A stretch of 64,000 nucleotides of DNA from Clostridium massiliamazoniense (GTDB lineage Bacteria > Bacillota > Clostridia > Clostridiales > Clostridiaceae), in assembly GCF_001403635.1 (NCBI RefSeq), contig NZ_LN879467.1, positions 430,769-494,768 of the forward strand, given 5' to 3'. The notes under the pieces are model-generated. The model was not told where the DNA came from and did no database searches. It saw nothing but the letters and a program-made list of their open reading frames with translations. Shown in pieces: positions 19,131 to 28,663 of the stretch. Each line of letters starts with the position of its first letter. Position 1 is the first letter of the stretch. The position numbers were made by a program, and so were the translations under genes.

Positions 19131-21302
19131 ATGAAAGGTAAATTACTAGCAGGTGCATTAGCTGGAGCAACTATAGCAACGGGTTCAATTGTCCCTGTTT
19201 TAAACAATATAAATTCCACCACTATGAAAAATTCAAGTAATGAAGTCCTTCTATCTAAACCAGTTTCAACTATTTCTGGACAAGAAGCTGTTGTTATTAA
19301 TGGAAATAATAACTTAGTTCTTTTTAATAATTCAGATGGTCAATCTGTTAACTCTTATCTTTCTACAGGAGAAATGTTAACTATATTAGGGCATGAAGGT
19401 AACTATTATAAAGTTGAAGTCCATGAAACCGGAGCTGTTGGGTATATTTTTTCAAATAACTTACAAGTAATTGAAAGTGGCTTAAATATTGAATTTCATC
19501 AAAATATTACTGATGGTTCAATTATAAATGTTTCTACTAGAGTTCATCTAAGAGCTCAACCAGATTTACAGGCTGGAATCTTAAAAAATTTAAAAGAAAA
19601 TACCTCTGTTGAAATTTTGGGTAATCAAGGACAATGGATTAAAGTAAATGTTAATGGTACTATTGGCTACATATATGAAACTTATGTTTCTTTAAATCAA
19701 GATAATAATACCTTAAATACTGTTTCTTCTACTAGTACTAGCTCTTCTAGTATTTCTACAGGAAGCAATATAAATACTAATACAAACATAAATAATGATA
19801 CAAACGTACACAATAACATAAACAAAAATGTAAACACTGATACAATTAGTTCTTCAAATAATATTTCAAGTAGTAGTTCCACTGGTTCTAGTACTAAAAA
19901 TGATGTACCTCATAATAGTCACAATATTATTAACAATAACAATGATAATATTAAACTTCCTGAAGTTTCTAAAGTTATTCCTATAAATGCTTCTGCCTAT
20001 ATTAAAGCTGCACCTAATGTACAGTTTTATAATGGTGCAAATTTAGAAACTAATCCTAAGACTATTACTTATGAAAATAAACAGCTTGATAATGTTACTG
20101 TTCTTAATAAACAAAATAATTATTATGAAGTTAAATTATCTAACGGAACAGTGGGACTTGTAAATCAAGACTATATTGTCTTTTCAGGAAATAGTGCTAA
20201 ATCAGATTATTTAAATAAATTAAACAATTTATCAATAAAAACATATAATCTTTTCGCTACTCCAACAGCACAACAAAGTCAAACAAATATGAATATATAT
20301 TCTGGTCAATGTGCTGAAATGTGGGAACATCAACTTAAAGATATGTATGAACACTTATTAAATGTTTTACCTCAAAATAAGGCTGAACAGTTAAAAGAAA
20401 GTCAAAATCAATTTAATATGAAAGTTAATAATACAATAAATGAAGTTTCAAAAGCTTATGAAGGAGGGTCTATACTTCCTCTTATGGATAATATTTATTA
20501 TGAACAATTAACACAACAAAGATGTTTCGAACTTGTTAATGAATATCCAGAGTTATATAGTTCTAATAATGAATCATTAAATACAAATACTTCTCACAAT
20601 ACAGTAAACAATGAAAATAATAAAGTACATAGCGCTACTAATACTAACACTAATACTAATACTAACACTAATACCGAAAAAGAAACTAGTACATCTTCAA
20701 CAAATAATACTAGTAAAAATACTGTAACTAATAAAACTATTTCTACTAGAACTAAAACAAGTGAAAATAAAAATATAAATACTAAAAATAACAATGAAAT
20801 TAACAATTCAACTAGTAAGGGTAATGTGGTTAATGTAAAAACTGGAGAAGGCTATTCTTACATAAGTAAAAATGCAGTTAATCATCAAGAATCAGCAAAT
20901 AATCTTGATAACCTAATATATACTTATATAAATGATACTTTCGCACCTTGTAGGAATTATGTATCTTATAATAAAATAAGTAATATTGTAAATCATGGAA
21001 CAGAAGCTCAAAAGGAAGCTTTAATTAAGGAATATGGATCAACTTGCTTAGTTATAAATTTAAATAGTACTAGCAATACAGTAACTCCTGAAGTTTATTA
21101 TAATGGGCAATACTACTTTAAATTTACTTGCACAAATTTATATTCATTAATAAATAATCCTAGTAACACCTATAATGGAATAATTGATGCAAATGGTAAT
21201 GCCCCTTCAATGAATACTTATAAAGAAGCTGTATCAAATCATGAAGTATTCTCCTTAGGGTCACAAAATCCAACTTGGGTATCATCAGGAATAAACTGTT
21301 AA
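19131..21302 (+). CDS. Secreted SH3-domain protein with LprI-like and unknown C-terminal domain
   Basis: 723 aa from the ATG at 19131, chosen for the AAAAGGAG before it and because it starts a clean signal peptide (MKGKLLAGALAGATIATGS); the frame is open upstream to 19053. Two SH3 domains (about 40-205), a Ser/Thr/Asn-rich linker, a third SH3-like domain, then a helical segment with spaced Cys (QCAEMWEHQLKDMYEHLL ... QQRCFEL) that resembles LprI/DUF1311. After a second low-complexity linker comes a C-terminal domain of about 140 aa (LIYTYINDTFAPC ... PTWVSSGINC), shared with the protein at 28664. Probably cell-wall bound; enzymatic role unknown. Confidence 0.75.
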   Translation: MKGKLLAGALAGATIATGSIVPVLNNINSTTMKNSSNEVLLSKPVSTISGQEAVVINGNNNLVLFNNSDGQSVNSYLSTGEMLTILGHEGNYYKVEVHETGAVGYIFSNNLQVIESGLNIEFHQNITDGSIINVSTRVHLRAQPDLQAGILKNLKENTSVEILGNQGQWIKVNVNGTIGYIYETYVSLNQDNNTLNTVSSTSTSSSSISTGSNINTNTNINNDTNVHNNINKNVNTDTISSSNNISSSSSTGSSTKNDVPHNSHNIINNNNDNIKLPEVSKVIPINASAYIKAAPNVQFYNGANLETNPKTITYENKQLDNVTVLNKQNNYYEVKLSNGTVGLVNQDYIVFSGNSAKSDYLNKLNNLSIKTYNLFATPTAQQSQTNMNIYSGQCAEMWEHQLKDMYEHLLNVLPQNKAEQLKESQNQFNMKVNNTINEVSKAYEGGSILPLMDNIYYEQLTQQRCFELVNEYPELYSSNNESLNTNTSHNTVNNENNKVHSATNTNTNTNTNTNTEKETSTSSTNNTSKNTVTNKTISTRTKTSENKNINTKNNNEINNSTSKGNVVNVKTGEGYSYISKNAVNHQESANNLDNLIYTYINDTFAPCRNYVSYNKISNIVNHGTEAQKEALIKEYGSTCLVINLNSTSNTVTPEVYYNGQYYFKFTCTNLYSLINNPSNTYNGIIDANGNAPSMNTYKEAVSNHEVFSLGSQNPTWVSSGINC

Positions 21303-21314
21303 TAATAAAAAAGA

Positions 21315-21368
21315 AAAAAAGAGCTATCAAATTGGAATCTAGTTCCATTATTAAGATAGCTCCTTTTT
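21315..21368 (+). terminator. Terminator after the SH3/LprI-like gene
   Basis: AAAAAGAGCTATC / GATAGCTCCTTTTT inverted repeat with an inner GGAATctaGTTCC hairpin and a T run. Confidence 0.8.
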
Positions 21369-21389
21369 ATTCTAATAAAGAATTTTAAT

Positions 21390-21951
21390 TTATCCTACTA
21401 TTACTTTATCTTTTAAATAATGTAGCACAACTGCTCCATTATAAACTGAACTTCCATTAAATTTAAGTTTTATTTCTGGATTATTTTCATTAAATAATTT
21501 TATTCCGAATCCTAAAATTGTTGGCATTATTGATATTATGTATTCATCTACAATATTTTCCTTAATAAGAGCATCTATTAATATAGCTCCACCAACTATC
21601 CAAATATCTTTTCCTTCTTTTTCTTTTAACTGTTTTATAAAATTAACTACATCCTCTTTTATGAACTCTACGTTCTTATTAGGTTCTAAATCATCTGTAG
21701 TTACTACATAAGTCTCTTTTCCTTCATATGGCCATTGTTCAGGACTTAAATCTTGAATCTTGAATTATTTGCTCATAAGTATTTCTTCCTATTATTATTG
21801 TATCTATTGATTCATAAAAGTCATTATATCCAAAATCTGAATCTGGTTCACTTCCATCTCCCTCAAGCCAATCAATGTCTCCATTACCTCTTGCTATATA
21901 TCCATCTAAACTTTGTGCTATGTATAATACAACTTTTCTTTCATTTTCCAT
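21390..21951 (-). pseudogene. RibD/dihydrofolate-reductase-like protein, broken by a 7-bp duplication
   Basis: The first 68 codons (VVLYIAQSLDGYIARGNGDIDWL ... DTIIIGRNTYEQ) are a typical RibD C-terminal/DHFR-like NADPH-binding start. The frame breaks at a tandem TCTTGAA-TCTTGAA on the plus strand (21751-21764). Removing one 7-mer restores a frame continuing LSPEQWPYEGK ... DIWIVGGAILIDALI ... LFNENNPEIKL to the stop at 21390-21392, giving a normal-length 184-aa protein. The ancestral gene was therefore complete and the break looks recent. Such proteins are pyrimidine- or pterin-type reductases of uncertain substrate. Confidence 0.85.
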
Positions 21952-22380
21952 GACTTATTCTCCTTTGTTTTTTTATTTATCTAAACTAATTAATATAGAT
22001 TCCTTACTTCCATAAAATTAAATCTCAGCTTATTTCTATTATACATTATATTTATAAAATTTTCGTGATAAAATTCTTTCAGAAACTTAACAAATTAAGT
22101 AGATAATAGAAATATACCCTCTTATAACTAAATCAAAATTTACCTATTTCAATTGTCTAGAACCAAAACTTTATATGAATTAAATCTTAGTTTATAAAAT
22201 CATCAAAAAACTATAAAAAAGAATTATACTTACCTGCAAAGATTATTTATTATACTCTTATGAGAAAAATCACAGAGTTTCAGCACCTTCATATGGTAGT
22301 ATGAAATAAAATCATATGATACTATTATTTAATGTAAATATAATTACATAAGATAAATAATGGTGAGGAGGAAATTTAAT
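21952..22380. other. Intergenic region upstream of the Crp/Fnr gene
   Basis: AT-rich and non-coding. Two related copies of CATATGRTASTAT at about 22292 and 22314 lie some 70 bp before the regulator start and could be a binding site. I see no other feature. Confidence 0.3.
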
Positions 22381-23091
22381 ATGGAGAAAACGTGTAGTTG
22401 TGGCTCATGTAAAGAACCTTGTGCTAAAAATATAGCTATTTTTTCAGGATTATCTCATGAAGAATTATTAAAAATAGTTAATATGACTGATCATAAAAGT
22501 TTTAGGGAAAATGATGTTTTATGTAGAGAAGGAGAAAAATCAAATAAACTTTTTCTAATTAGAGATGGGAGAATAAAGATATGTAAAATAACCAAAGAAG
22601 GAAAAGAACAAATAGTTTATATCCTATCTAAAGGAGACTTTTTTGGAGAAAACAATCTTTTTACTAGTAATAATGTTAGTAACTTTTCAGCTTATGCAAT
22701 AACAGATGCAAAATTATGTATTTTAAAAAAGGAGAATTTAGAAAAAATACTTCTACAAAATCCAGAAATATCATTAAAAATAATACAAGAAATGGCTGAT
22801 AGAATAAATTCTGCTGAAAATTTAGCACAAACTCTAGCAACTAAAGATGTTGAAGCAAGGTTAGCCACGGTGTTAATAGAATTTATGAATAAATATAGTC
22901 AAAAAAAAGATGGGGAAATATATATAGATTTACCTCTTAATAGAGAACAAATAGCAAGTTATTGTGGTATAACAAGAGAAACTGTAAGCAGAAGACTTTC
23001 TAAGTTCAATAAAATGGGGATAATAGAGTTAAAAGGAAATAAAGGACTTATTATTAAGGATAAAGAAGCTTTATTAGATTTAGCAGAGTAA
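22381..23091 (+). CDS. Crp/Fnr-family transcriptional regulator
   Basis: 236 aa from the ATG at 22381; GAGGAGGA lies immediately upstream, so the longer frame from 22360 is rejected. A cyclic-nucleotide-binding-like beta-roll (about 25-140) is followed by a helix-turn-helix with the conserved LNREQIASYCGITRETVSRRL recognition region. The N-terminus has four Cys (CSCGSCKEPC), reminiscent of Fe-S-binding Fnr types, although similar Cys clusters also occur in Fnr-like regulators that do not bind oxygen-labile clusters. It lies directly upstream of oxidoreductase, FprA and rubredoxin genes on the same strand and probably senses redox, O2 or NO to control them. Confidence 0.85.
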   Translation: MEKTCSCGSCKEPCAKNIAIFSGLSHEELLKIVNMTDHKSFRENDVLCREGEKSNKLFLIRDGRIKICKITKEGKEQIVYILSKGDFFGENNLFTSNNVSNFSAYAITDAKLCILKKENLEKILLQNPEISLKIIQEMADRINSAENLAQTLATKDVEARLATVLIEFMNKYSQKKDGEIYIDLPLNREQIASYCGITRETVSRRLSKFNKMGIIELKGNKGLIIKDKEALLDLAE

Positions 23092-23290
23092 AAAAATTAG
23101 TTTTTAGTAAATACAATTTTTTAAATGTGACACCAATCATATTTCAAAATAATTATTCTAAATATAATTATCTTATAATAAACAAGCAAATATTTAAGTA
23201 ATTCATATTAATAATATATAAATATAAATTATTAACTTAATTACTTATTTAGTAATTTATAAACACAGAATAAAATTATGAGGTGATACC

Positions 23291-24037
23291 ATGGAAAATA
23301 TTTGGAATGGATTTAGACAATTGGAAATATTTAAAATAGATGAAGAAGCAAAAGATATAAAATCTTTTTATCTAAGAGCTACTGACAATAAGCCATTAAA
23401 AGAATATAAATGTGGTCAATTTTTACCACTTAAAATAGAAACTGATGATGAAATTGTAAAAAAGGAAATGAGAAGATATAGTTTATCAGGTAATCCAAAA
23501 AAAGATTATTATAGATTAACAATAAAAAAAGTTCCTAATGGAAAAGTAAGTGGATATTTTCATGAATCCATTAAGGTTGGTGATATAATATTAGCAATGC
23601 CTCCCTTTGGGAAATTTACTCTAACAGAAGATAGTGATAAACCTTTAGTTTTACTATCAGGTGGCATAGGAATAACTCCTATTTTATCAATGCTATATGG
23701 AGCTAAGGAACAAAATAGAGAAGTATATTTTGTTGAAGCTGTATTAAATTCAGAGAATCTAGCTTTAAATTCAGATGTTCAAGAAATCAAAAAAATAAAA
23801 GATTTTAAAGAATTAAAGCTATTTAGTAACCCATTAGAAAGTGATATAAAAGGTAAAGATTACGATGCAGAAGGCTTTATAACAAAAGAATGGATAAAAA
23901 ATAACTTACCTTTAAATGGAGAATTTTTCTTTTGTGGACCAACTTTATTTATGAAAAGTATAAATAATAGTTTAAAAGATTTAGGAGTTAAAGAAGAAAA
24001 TATTAATTTTGAGTTCTTTGGAAAAGAAGAGTTTTAA
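23291..24037 (+). CDS. FAD/NAD(P)H oxidoreductase, flavohemoprotein-reductase type
   Basis: 248 aa. Ferredoxin-NADP reductase fold: FAD-binding barrel with RRYSLSGNP, then an NAD(P)-binding half with LLSGGIGITPILSMLYGA and FFCGPTLFMKSI. It equals the reductase part of flavohemoglobin but has no globin domain and no 2Fe-2S domain. Likely passes electrons from NAD(P)H to a partner such as the rubredoxin/FprA pair just downstream. A paralog lies at 37469-38233. Start ATG is preceded by GAGGTGA. A terminator follows, so it is a separate transcript from fprA. Confidence 0.8.
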   Translation: MENIWNGFRQLEIFKIDEEAKDIKSFYLRATDNKPLKEYKCGQFLPLKIETDDEIVKKEMRRYSLSGNPKKDYYRLTIKKVPNGKVSGYFHESIKVGDIILAMPPFGKFTLTEDSDKPLVLLSGGIGITPILSMLYGAKEQNREVYFVEAVLNSENLALNSDVQEIKKIKDFKELKLFSNPLESDIKGKDYDAEGFITKEWIKNNLPLNGEFFFCGPTLFMKSINNSLKDLGVKEENINFEFFGKEEF

Positions 24038-24085
24038 TAATTATTTTTTAGATTTTAATTATTTTAAAAATTTAAAAATTATATA

Positions 24086-24132
24086 AAGCAGGACTAGCTT
24101 TGATTGGAATAAAACCCTATTAAAGCTAGTCC
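24086..24132 (+). terminator. Terminator after the oxidoreductase gene
   Basis: AGGACTAGCTTTGAT / ATTAAAGCTAGTCCTTTT hairpin with a T-rich end. The remainder of 24133-24359 is the AT-rich leader of fprA. Confidence 0.85.
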
Positions 24133-24359
24133 TTTTGCACTTAAATAATATATCTTCTTTTGAAACTTTCTATATTATTTTTATATGTAAAAATACTTAT
24201 ATTATAGGATACCCCTTTATTCAGGTTAGTTTTATACTGATTTTTTATTTTTATTTCAAAATAGTTTTATCCTGTGCGTTTAATCACATTCAATTACTTT
24301 AATATGTTTTAAACTAAACTTGTAGATTTTCAGAAAAAAACTTTATAGGGAGGATACTT

Positions 24360-25580
24360 ATGAATACAGAAATAAAATTAACAAATGATATTTACTCAGT
24401 AGGGGTTATAGATAATAGACCTGTTCCATTCCATAGATTAACATTAGAAAAAGGAACAACTTATAATAGCTACTTATTAAAAACTCAAAAACCAACAATT
24501 ATTGATACTGTTGATTTAATATATACAAAAGACTTTTTAAATAATTTAAAAGAGCTTATTGATTTAAAAGATATAAGCTATATAGTAATTAATCATACTG
24601 AACCTGACCACTCAGGAGCCTTAGGTGGATTAGCTAGACAAGCTACTAATGCTAAAATAGTTTGTAGCGAAAAAGCTGTATATCACATAAAAGAATTATA
24701 TAAGTTACATGATAGAGAGTTTATAGTGGTAGATGATGGGGACACTCTTGATATAGGAGGAAAAACTTTATTATTTAAAATGACTCCTTATCTTCACACA
24801 GAAGAAACAATGATCACATATTCTATAGAAGATAAAATATTATTCCCTTGTGATATTTTTAGTACTCATCTTGCTGCAAAAGAATATTTCGCAAGTAAAG
24901 CAAAAGAAGATATTACAGAAGACTTTATAACTTACTATAATCTTATAATGTCACCACATAAAAAGTATGTTAGACCAATGATTGATGTTGTAAAAAATTT
25001 AGATATAGAAATGATTGCTCCATCTCATGGTTATATACTAGATGAAAATATTCAATCTTATATTGATATATATGATAAATATAGTAAAGAAACTAAAAAT
25101 GGCAAAAAAGCTACTATAGTTTATACTACAATGAGAAACGCAACAAAAAAAATAGCTGAAAAATTTAAATCTGAATTAGAAAGTGAAGATATTGAAGTTA
25201 CTATTTTTAATGCAGATAAAACTGATAAAGAAGATATAATAGCTTCAATAAAGGAATCAGATGCAATATTATTTGGTACTTCAACTAAATATGGTGATTT
25301 AATAGGCTCTATTGAAGATGTGTTAAAAGAGTTACCTAAACTAGATTTAAATAATAAAATCTTAGGTGCCTTTGGATCATTTGGTTGGAGTGGAGAACCT
25401 ATAGAAATAATCCAAGATTATTTAAACTCTACAAATGGTAATGTTTTAAATACTTCATCAATAATAAAATCTACTGGCATGATTGATGTTCATTTCCCAG
25501 TAAGAATTAGATTCTCATTAAATGAAGAATCAGAAAAAGAAGTTGTAAGAGCTGCTGATTATATCAGTTCAATAATATAA
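24360..25580 (+). CDS. fprA: FprA-type flavodiiron protein (O2/NO reductase)
   Basis: 406 aa, family length. The N-terminal metallo-beta-lactamase-like domain carries the di-iron ligands H79, E81, D83 and H84 (HTEPDH), H146, D165 and H223. The C-terminal flavodoxin domain (from about 255, IVYTTMRNATKK) binds FMN. It reduces O2 to water or NO to N2O with electrons from rubredoxin, encoded 26 bp downstream, so the two form an operon. GGGAGG precedes the ATG. Cytoplasmic detoxification in an anaerobe is the established role. Confidence 0.93.
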   Translation: MNTEIKLTNDIYSVGVIDNRPVPFHRLTLEKGTTYNSYLLKTQKPTIIDTVDLIYTKDFLNNLKELIDLKDISYIVINHTEPDHSGALGGLARQATNAKIVCSEKAVYHIKELYKLHDREFIVVDDGDTLDIGGKTLLFKMTPYLHTEETMITYSIEDKILFPCDIFSTHLAAKEYFASKAKEDITEDFITYYNLIMSPHKKYVRPMIDVVKNLDIEMIAPSHGYILDENIQSYIDIYDKYSKETKNGKKATIVYTTMRNATKKIAEKFKSELESEDIEVTIFNADKTDKEDIIASIKESDAILFGTSTKYGDLIGSIEDVLKELPKLDLNNKILGAFGSFGWSGEPIEIIQDYLNSTNGNVLNTSSIIKSTGMIDVHFPVRIRFSLNEESEKEVVRAADYISSII

Positions 25581-25606
25581 TTATTAAATTTTAGGAGGAA
25601 TTAATT

Positions 25607-25768
25607 ATGAAAAAATTTATATGTGATGTTTGTGGATATATTTATGATCCTGCTGTAGGAGATCCTGATAATGGAGTAGAACCTGGAACTGAATTTAACG
25701 ATATCCCAGAAGATTGGGTTTGTCCCCTTTGTGGCGTAGATAAAGCCCAATTCTCTGAAGTAGAATAA
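25607..25768 (+). CDS. Rubredoxin
   Basis: 53 aa, full length for rubredoxin. Two metal-binding pairs CDVCG (Cys 6 and 9) and CPLCG (Cys 39 and 42) hold a single iron. AGGAGG lies just upstream of the ATG. It sits directly after fprA and is its probable electron donor. It is also a likely acceptor for the flavin reductase upstream. Confidence 0.95.
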   Translation: MKKFICDVCGYIYDPAVGDPDNGVEPGTEFNDIPEDWVCPLCGVDKAQFSEVE

Positions 25769-25795
25769 TATTAATATTATCATTAAATACAAAAT

Positions 25796-25828
25796 TCAGA
25801 GGCATATAAAAATGCCTCTGAATTAAAT
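25796..25828 (+). terminator. Terminator of the fprA-rubredoxin operon
   Basis: AATTCAGAGGCAT / ATGCCTCTGAATT perfect inverted repeat with a short loop, serving the plus operon and possibly the convergent minus gene. Confidence 0.85.
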
Positions 25829-25869
25829 TGTATCTTATATATATTTAATCAAACTAATATACTATTTTA

Positions 25870-27195
25870 TTATATTTTTCTTCTCTTTTTCCCTTTAATT
25901 CTATCTTTTATATATTCTTTAATTTCTATAGCTTCTGTACTTAAAGTCTTTCTCTTCCACTTTGATTCATAATCCATAGCATTGATTACTCCTATAGCTC
26001 TTACAAAGAATAATATTATTCTATATGCAGGCATTAAAAATACTACTAAAAATCTTTTTCTATAATAGCTTCTCATTTGTGGCAAGTCTTTTAAATATTT
26101 ATTTACTACCATAAAATTCAACATCTCTATAATAGAATAAAATCCATAAAGTATTATATTGAAAATTATTATAGTATAAACTGAATAATTAGCAGCAGCT
26201 AAATACACTGTACCAAACATCCATATTATTCTTGGAAATAGGAATGTATGATCCTTTATTAGAGTTACATTTAATATACTTTTTAACTTAAATCCTAGCT
26301 TTTCAGAACTAAATAAAGCTCCTATTTCAATTTCTCCCCTTTGCCATCTCTGTCTTTGGGCATAAAGCTTATCAAAGCTCTCAATAGGGTCAGTAAAGAA
26401 ATAAGCTGTGTTACAAATCTTAACACTTCCTTTTCTAGCAGTTTTTATTTGAAGAGTCATGTGTGTGTCTTCCCCTAAAGTTTCCCCATTATATAGTGAT
26501 GTTTTCATAATTAATTCTTTTCTAAAAGCTGAAAAGGCACCAGCCATTGTAAATAATCTATTATGTTTTGATTCAAATATTCTTCCCACTAGAAATGCCT
26601 CTGAATACTCAAAAAACTCACAAACTTGCATTAATCTCTTTGAAATTCTTTTAGTTTCCTTAATTTGCTCTGGATCAGTTAATATAACACCAGTCAATGC
26701 ACTAATAGATTTATCCTTTTCAAACTCCACTATCATATTTTTTACAGCATCTTCATGTAAATAGCCATCTGAATCTATATTTATAACATACTTTCCTTGA
26801 GATAAATATAATCCTTCATTTAAAGCTTTAAATTTTCCGTTTTCTGCTTTTAACCACCACATTTTTATACTTATATGATTTCTTTTTGCTCTTATATAAG
26901 CTTCAAAGGATTGATCTTTTGATCCATTATCCACTAATAAAATCTCTATTTTTTCCTTTGGATAATTTTGCTCAGCAATAGAATCTATACATTGCTCTAA
27001 AGTTTTTTCTGAATTATATACAGGAACAATTATTGATACTGCTGGGTAAAATTCTAATTCATCCTCTTTATTTCTTTTAATTCTTGAAAATATTAAACTA
27101 AAAAATACAACAACACTAGATATTCCATCAACTAAAAAGGGAATTATCATCCATACACCCCAAAAGCTTATATATTCAACTAATTTACTCATCAT
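25870..27195 (-). CDS. Membrane glycosyltransferase family 2, XrtG-associated
   Basis: 441 aa. N-terminal membrane segment, then a GT-A domain with the VPVYNSEKTLEQCIDSI start, DSDGY (nucleotide/metal site), GEDTHMT and QRQRW (the QxxRW motif of processive enzymes), then two or three C-terminal membrane helices. It is typical of hyaluronan/cellulose-synthase-like transferases that build and export a polysaccharide. Start ATGATG overlaps the xrtG stop by 4 bp, so the genes are coupled. The three-gene order matches the known clade of Gram-positive exosortase-G loci (pterin-synthase-like, XrtG, glycosyltransferase). Confidence 0.82.
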   Translation of the reverse strand: MMSKLVEYISFWGVWMIIPFLVDGISSVVVFFSLIFSRIKRNKEDELEFYPAVSIIVPVYNSEKTLEQCIDSIAEQNYPKEKIEILLVDNGSKDQSFEAYIRAKRNHISIKMWWLKAENGKFKALNEGLYLSQGKYVINIDSDGYLHEDAVKNMIVEFEKDKSISALTGVILTDPEQIKETKRISKRLMQVCEFFEYSEAFLVGRIFESKHNRLFTMAGAFSAFRKELIMKTSLYNGETLGEDTHMTLQIKTARKGSVKICNTAYFFTDPIESFDKLYAQRQRWQRGEIEIGALFSSEKLGFKLKSILNVTLIKDHTFLFPRIIWMFGTVYLAAANYSVYTIIIFNIILYGFYSIIEMLNFMVVNKYLKDLPQMRSYYRKRFLVVFLMPAYRIILFFVRAIGVINAMDYESKWKRKTLSTEAIEIKEYIKDRIKGKKRRKI

Positions 27196-27776
27196 AGTAT
27201 TTCACCAACCCTTTGATTTCTTATTTGAGTTTTTGTAAATGCAAAATAATATAAAATCATTATCATTACGAAAAATACTATTTTAGATAAAATCATATAA
27301 TCAAAATTATAGCTGTTTATTCCAAACACACTTGTAAGTCCTGTTATTAAAACTATTCTAAACACATCTATAAACATTATTGCTATATTTCCAAAAATAA
27401 AATATAAAACCCTTCTTGATAAACTTATATAAGGGAAAAACACTATTAAAGATGTAAAGACTAACATTGTTATCATACCAACATCTTGGTTATTTACATT
27501 TATACTGAGAACATGTCCACTAACATTAGAAATGTAAATTAAATTATTCTTAAAAGTGAATAAGTGTGTATATTTACTTATATAGGTCAATAAAGTAAAC
27601 AATGAATATTTTGTAATATGTTCTAAAGGTCTTCTAAAGAAAAATATGGCCATTAAAAACAATCCTATAGCTCCCGTATAAAATCTAAAAGCTAACATTT
27701 TTAAATCACTAAAAATTTGTATTAAGAATATCCATATGAATAAACAAATAAAAAATATTATATATTTTAGAATCAT
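27192..27776 (-). CDS. xrtG: Exosortase-family protein XrtG (Cys-less)
   Basis: 194 aa from ATG 27776, chosen for AAGGTGA just before it; a frame from 27824 would overlap the upstream gene. About six membrane helices. The segment QDVGMITMLVFTSLIVFFPY ... SRRVLYFIFGN followed by DVFRIVLITG matches the exosortase core, including the conserved Arg. The catalytic Cys expected at the start of that block is absent (DVGM instead of a CSG-type motif). It may therefore be a non-catalytic partner of the glycosyltransferase rather than a protein-sorting enzyme. Confidence 0.72.
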   Translation of the reverse strand: MILKYIIFFICLFIWIFLIQIFSDLKMLAFRFYTGAIGLFLMAIFFFRRPLEHITKYSLFTLLTYISKYTHLFTFKNNLIYISNVSGHVLSINVNNQDVGMITMLVFTSLIVFFPYISLSRRVLYFIFGNIAIMFIDVFRIVLITGLTSVFGINSYNFDYMILSKIVFFVMIMILYYFAFTKTQIRNQRVGEIL

Positions 27777-27786
27777 ATATATCACC

Positions 27787-28143
27787 TTAATTCTCAATAA
27801 TAAATGTTCTTGTAGGATTTTCACTAATTTCTATTTTTTCTAATAATATGTTTTTATCATCCAAATATCCTTTAAGTTCTTTAAAAATAATAATTCCTAC
27901 ACATTCGGTACTACAACTACTTTCCTTAAATTTATCTAAAGAATTAAAAGTTTTCTCTTCGAATTCTAAAAGATAGTTTCTCACATTTTGCTCAAATTCT
28001 TTAAATTTTATAAGTTCTCTACTTTTACTTTTAACACTTAGTACAAGTTCCCAAGTATGAGGATGCATAGGTTGTTCTTTTCCCCCTATGGTAGTACTAT
28101 GTCTTCCATTTAAATAAAACTTAAACTTATAATTACAATTCAT
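27787..28143 (-). CDS. 6-pyruvoyl-tetrahydropterin-synthase-related protein of the XrtG locus
   Basis: 118 aa. Small T-fold-like protein; NGRHSTTIGGKEQPMHPHTWEL recalls the metal-binding HxH region of QueD/PTPS enzymes, but the usual catalytic Cys spacing is not evident. First gene of the cluster, ending 10 bp before the xrtG start. In this clade a PTPS-like protein always precedes XrtG in the loci I know of; its biochemical role is unknown. Confidence 0.72.
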   Translation of the reverse strand: MNCNYKFKFYLNGRHSTTIGGKEQPMHPHTWELVLSVKSKSRELIKFKEFEQNVRNYLLEFEEKTFNSLDKFKESSCSTECVGIIIFKELKGYLDDKNILLEKIEISENPTRTFIIEN

Positions 28144-28663
28144 AAAGTTTCATCTCCATCCAAGTATTTAACTAAAATTATTATTTAATTAAATTTTATA
28201 TTAAACTTTTTATTTCAAAGGTAATTTTATATCTATTTATTTATGTAGTCAAATAGTAGATTAATTTTTTCATCTTATAAATTCTTATATTTTTCCTTAT
28301 TGTATTTAAAATATTGCATATTTATTTAAAGATTTATAACTTTTAAGAAAGATTTCTTGAACTTTATAAATAATTTATTATATTTTTACATTTATTTTTA
28401 AATATTGTTTTATAATTTAATCTATCTATATATTATTTTAAAAAATTTATTATTTAACTATTAATTTATAAATTATTCATATTTTATTCATTTTTATTTT
28501 TAAGCTTATTTTTATTTTTCTCATATTTATTAATAGTTAGTAACATTTATAGTCAATTTAATATTTATGCAACTTTGAATTTCCTCCTTTATTGTTATAA
28601 TATTTAATTAAAGAAAAACTCAAATATTTAAGTTAATTAGTATAAAGGAGATTGAAATTATAT
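28144..28663. other. AT-rich region between divergent genes
   Basis: Carries the promoter of the XrtG cluster on one side and of the SH3 paralog on the other. Very AT-rich with poly-T/A runs. No ORF or hairpin that I would support. Confidence 0.35.
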
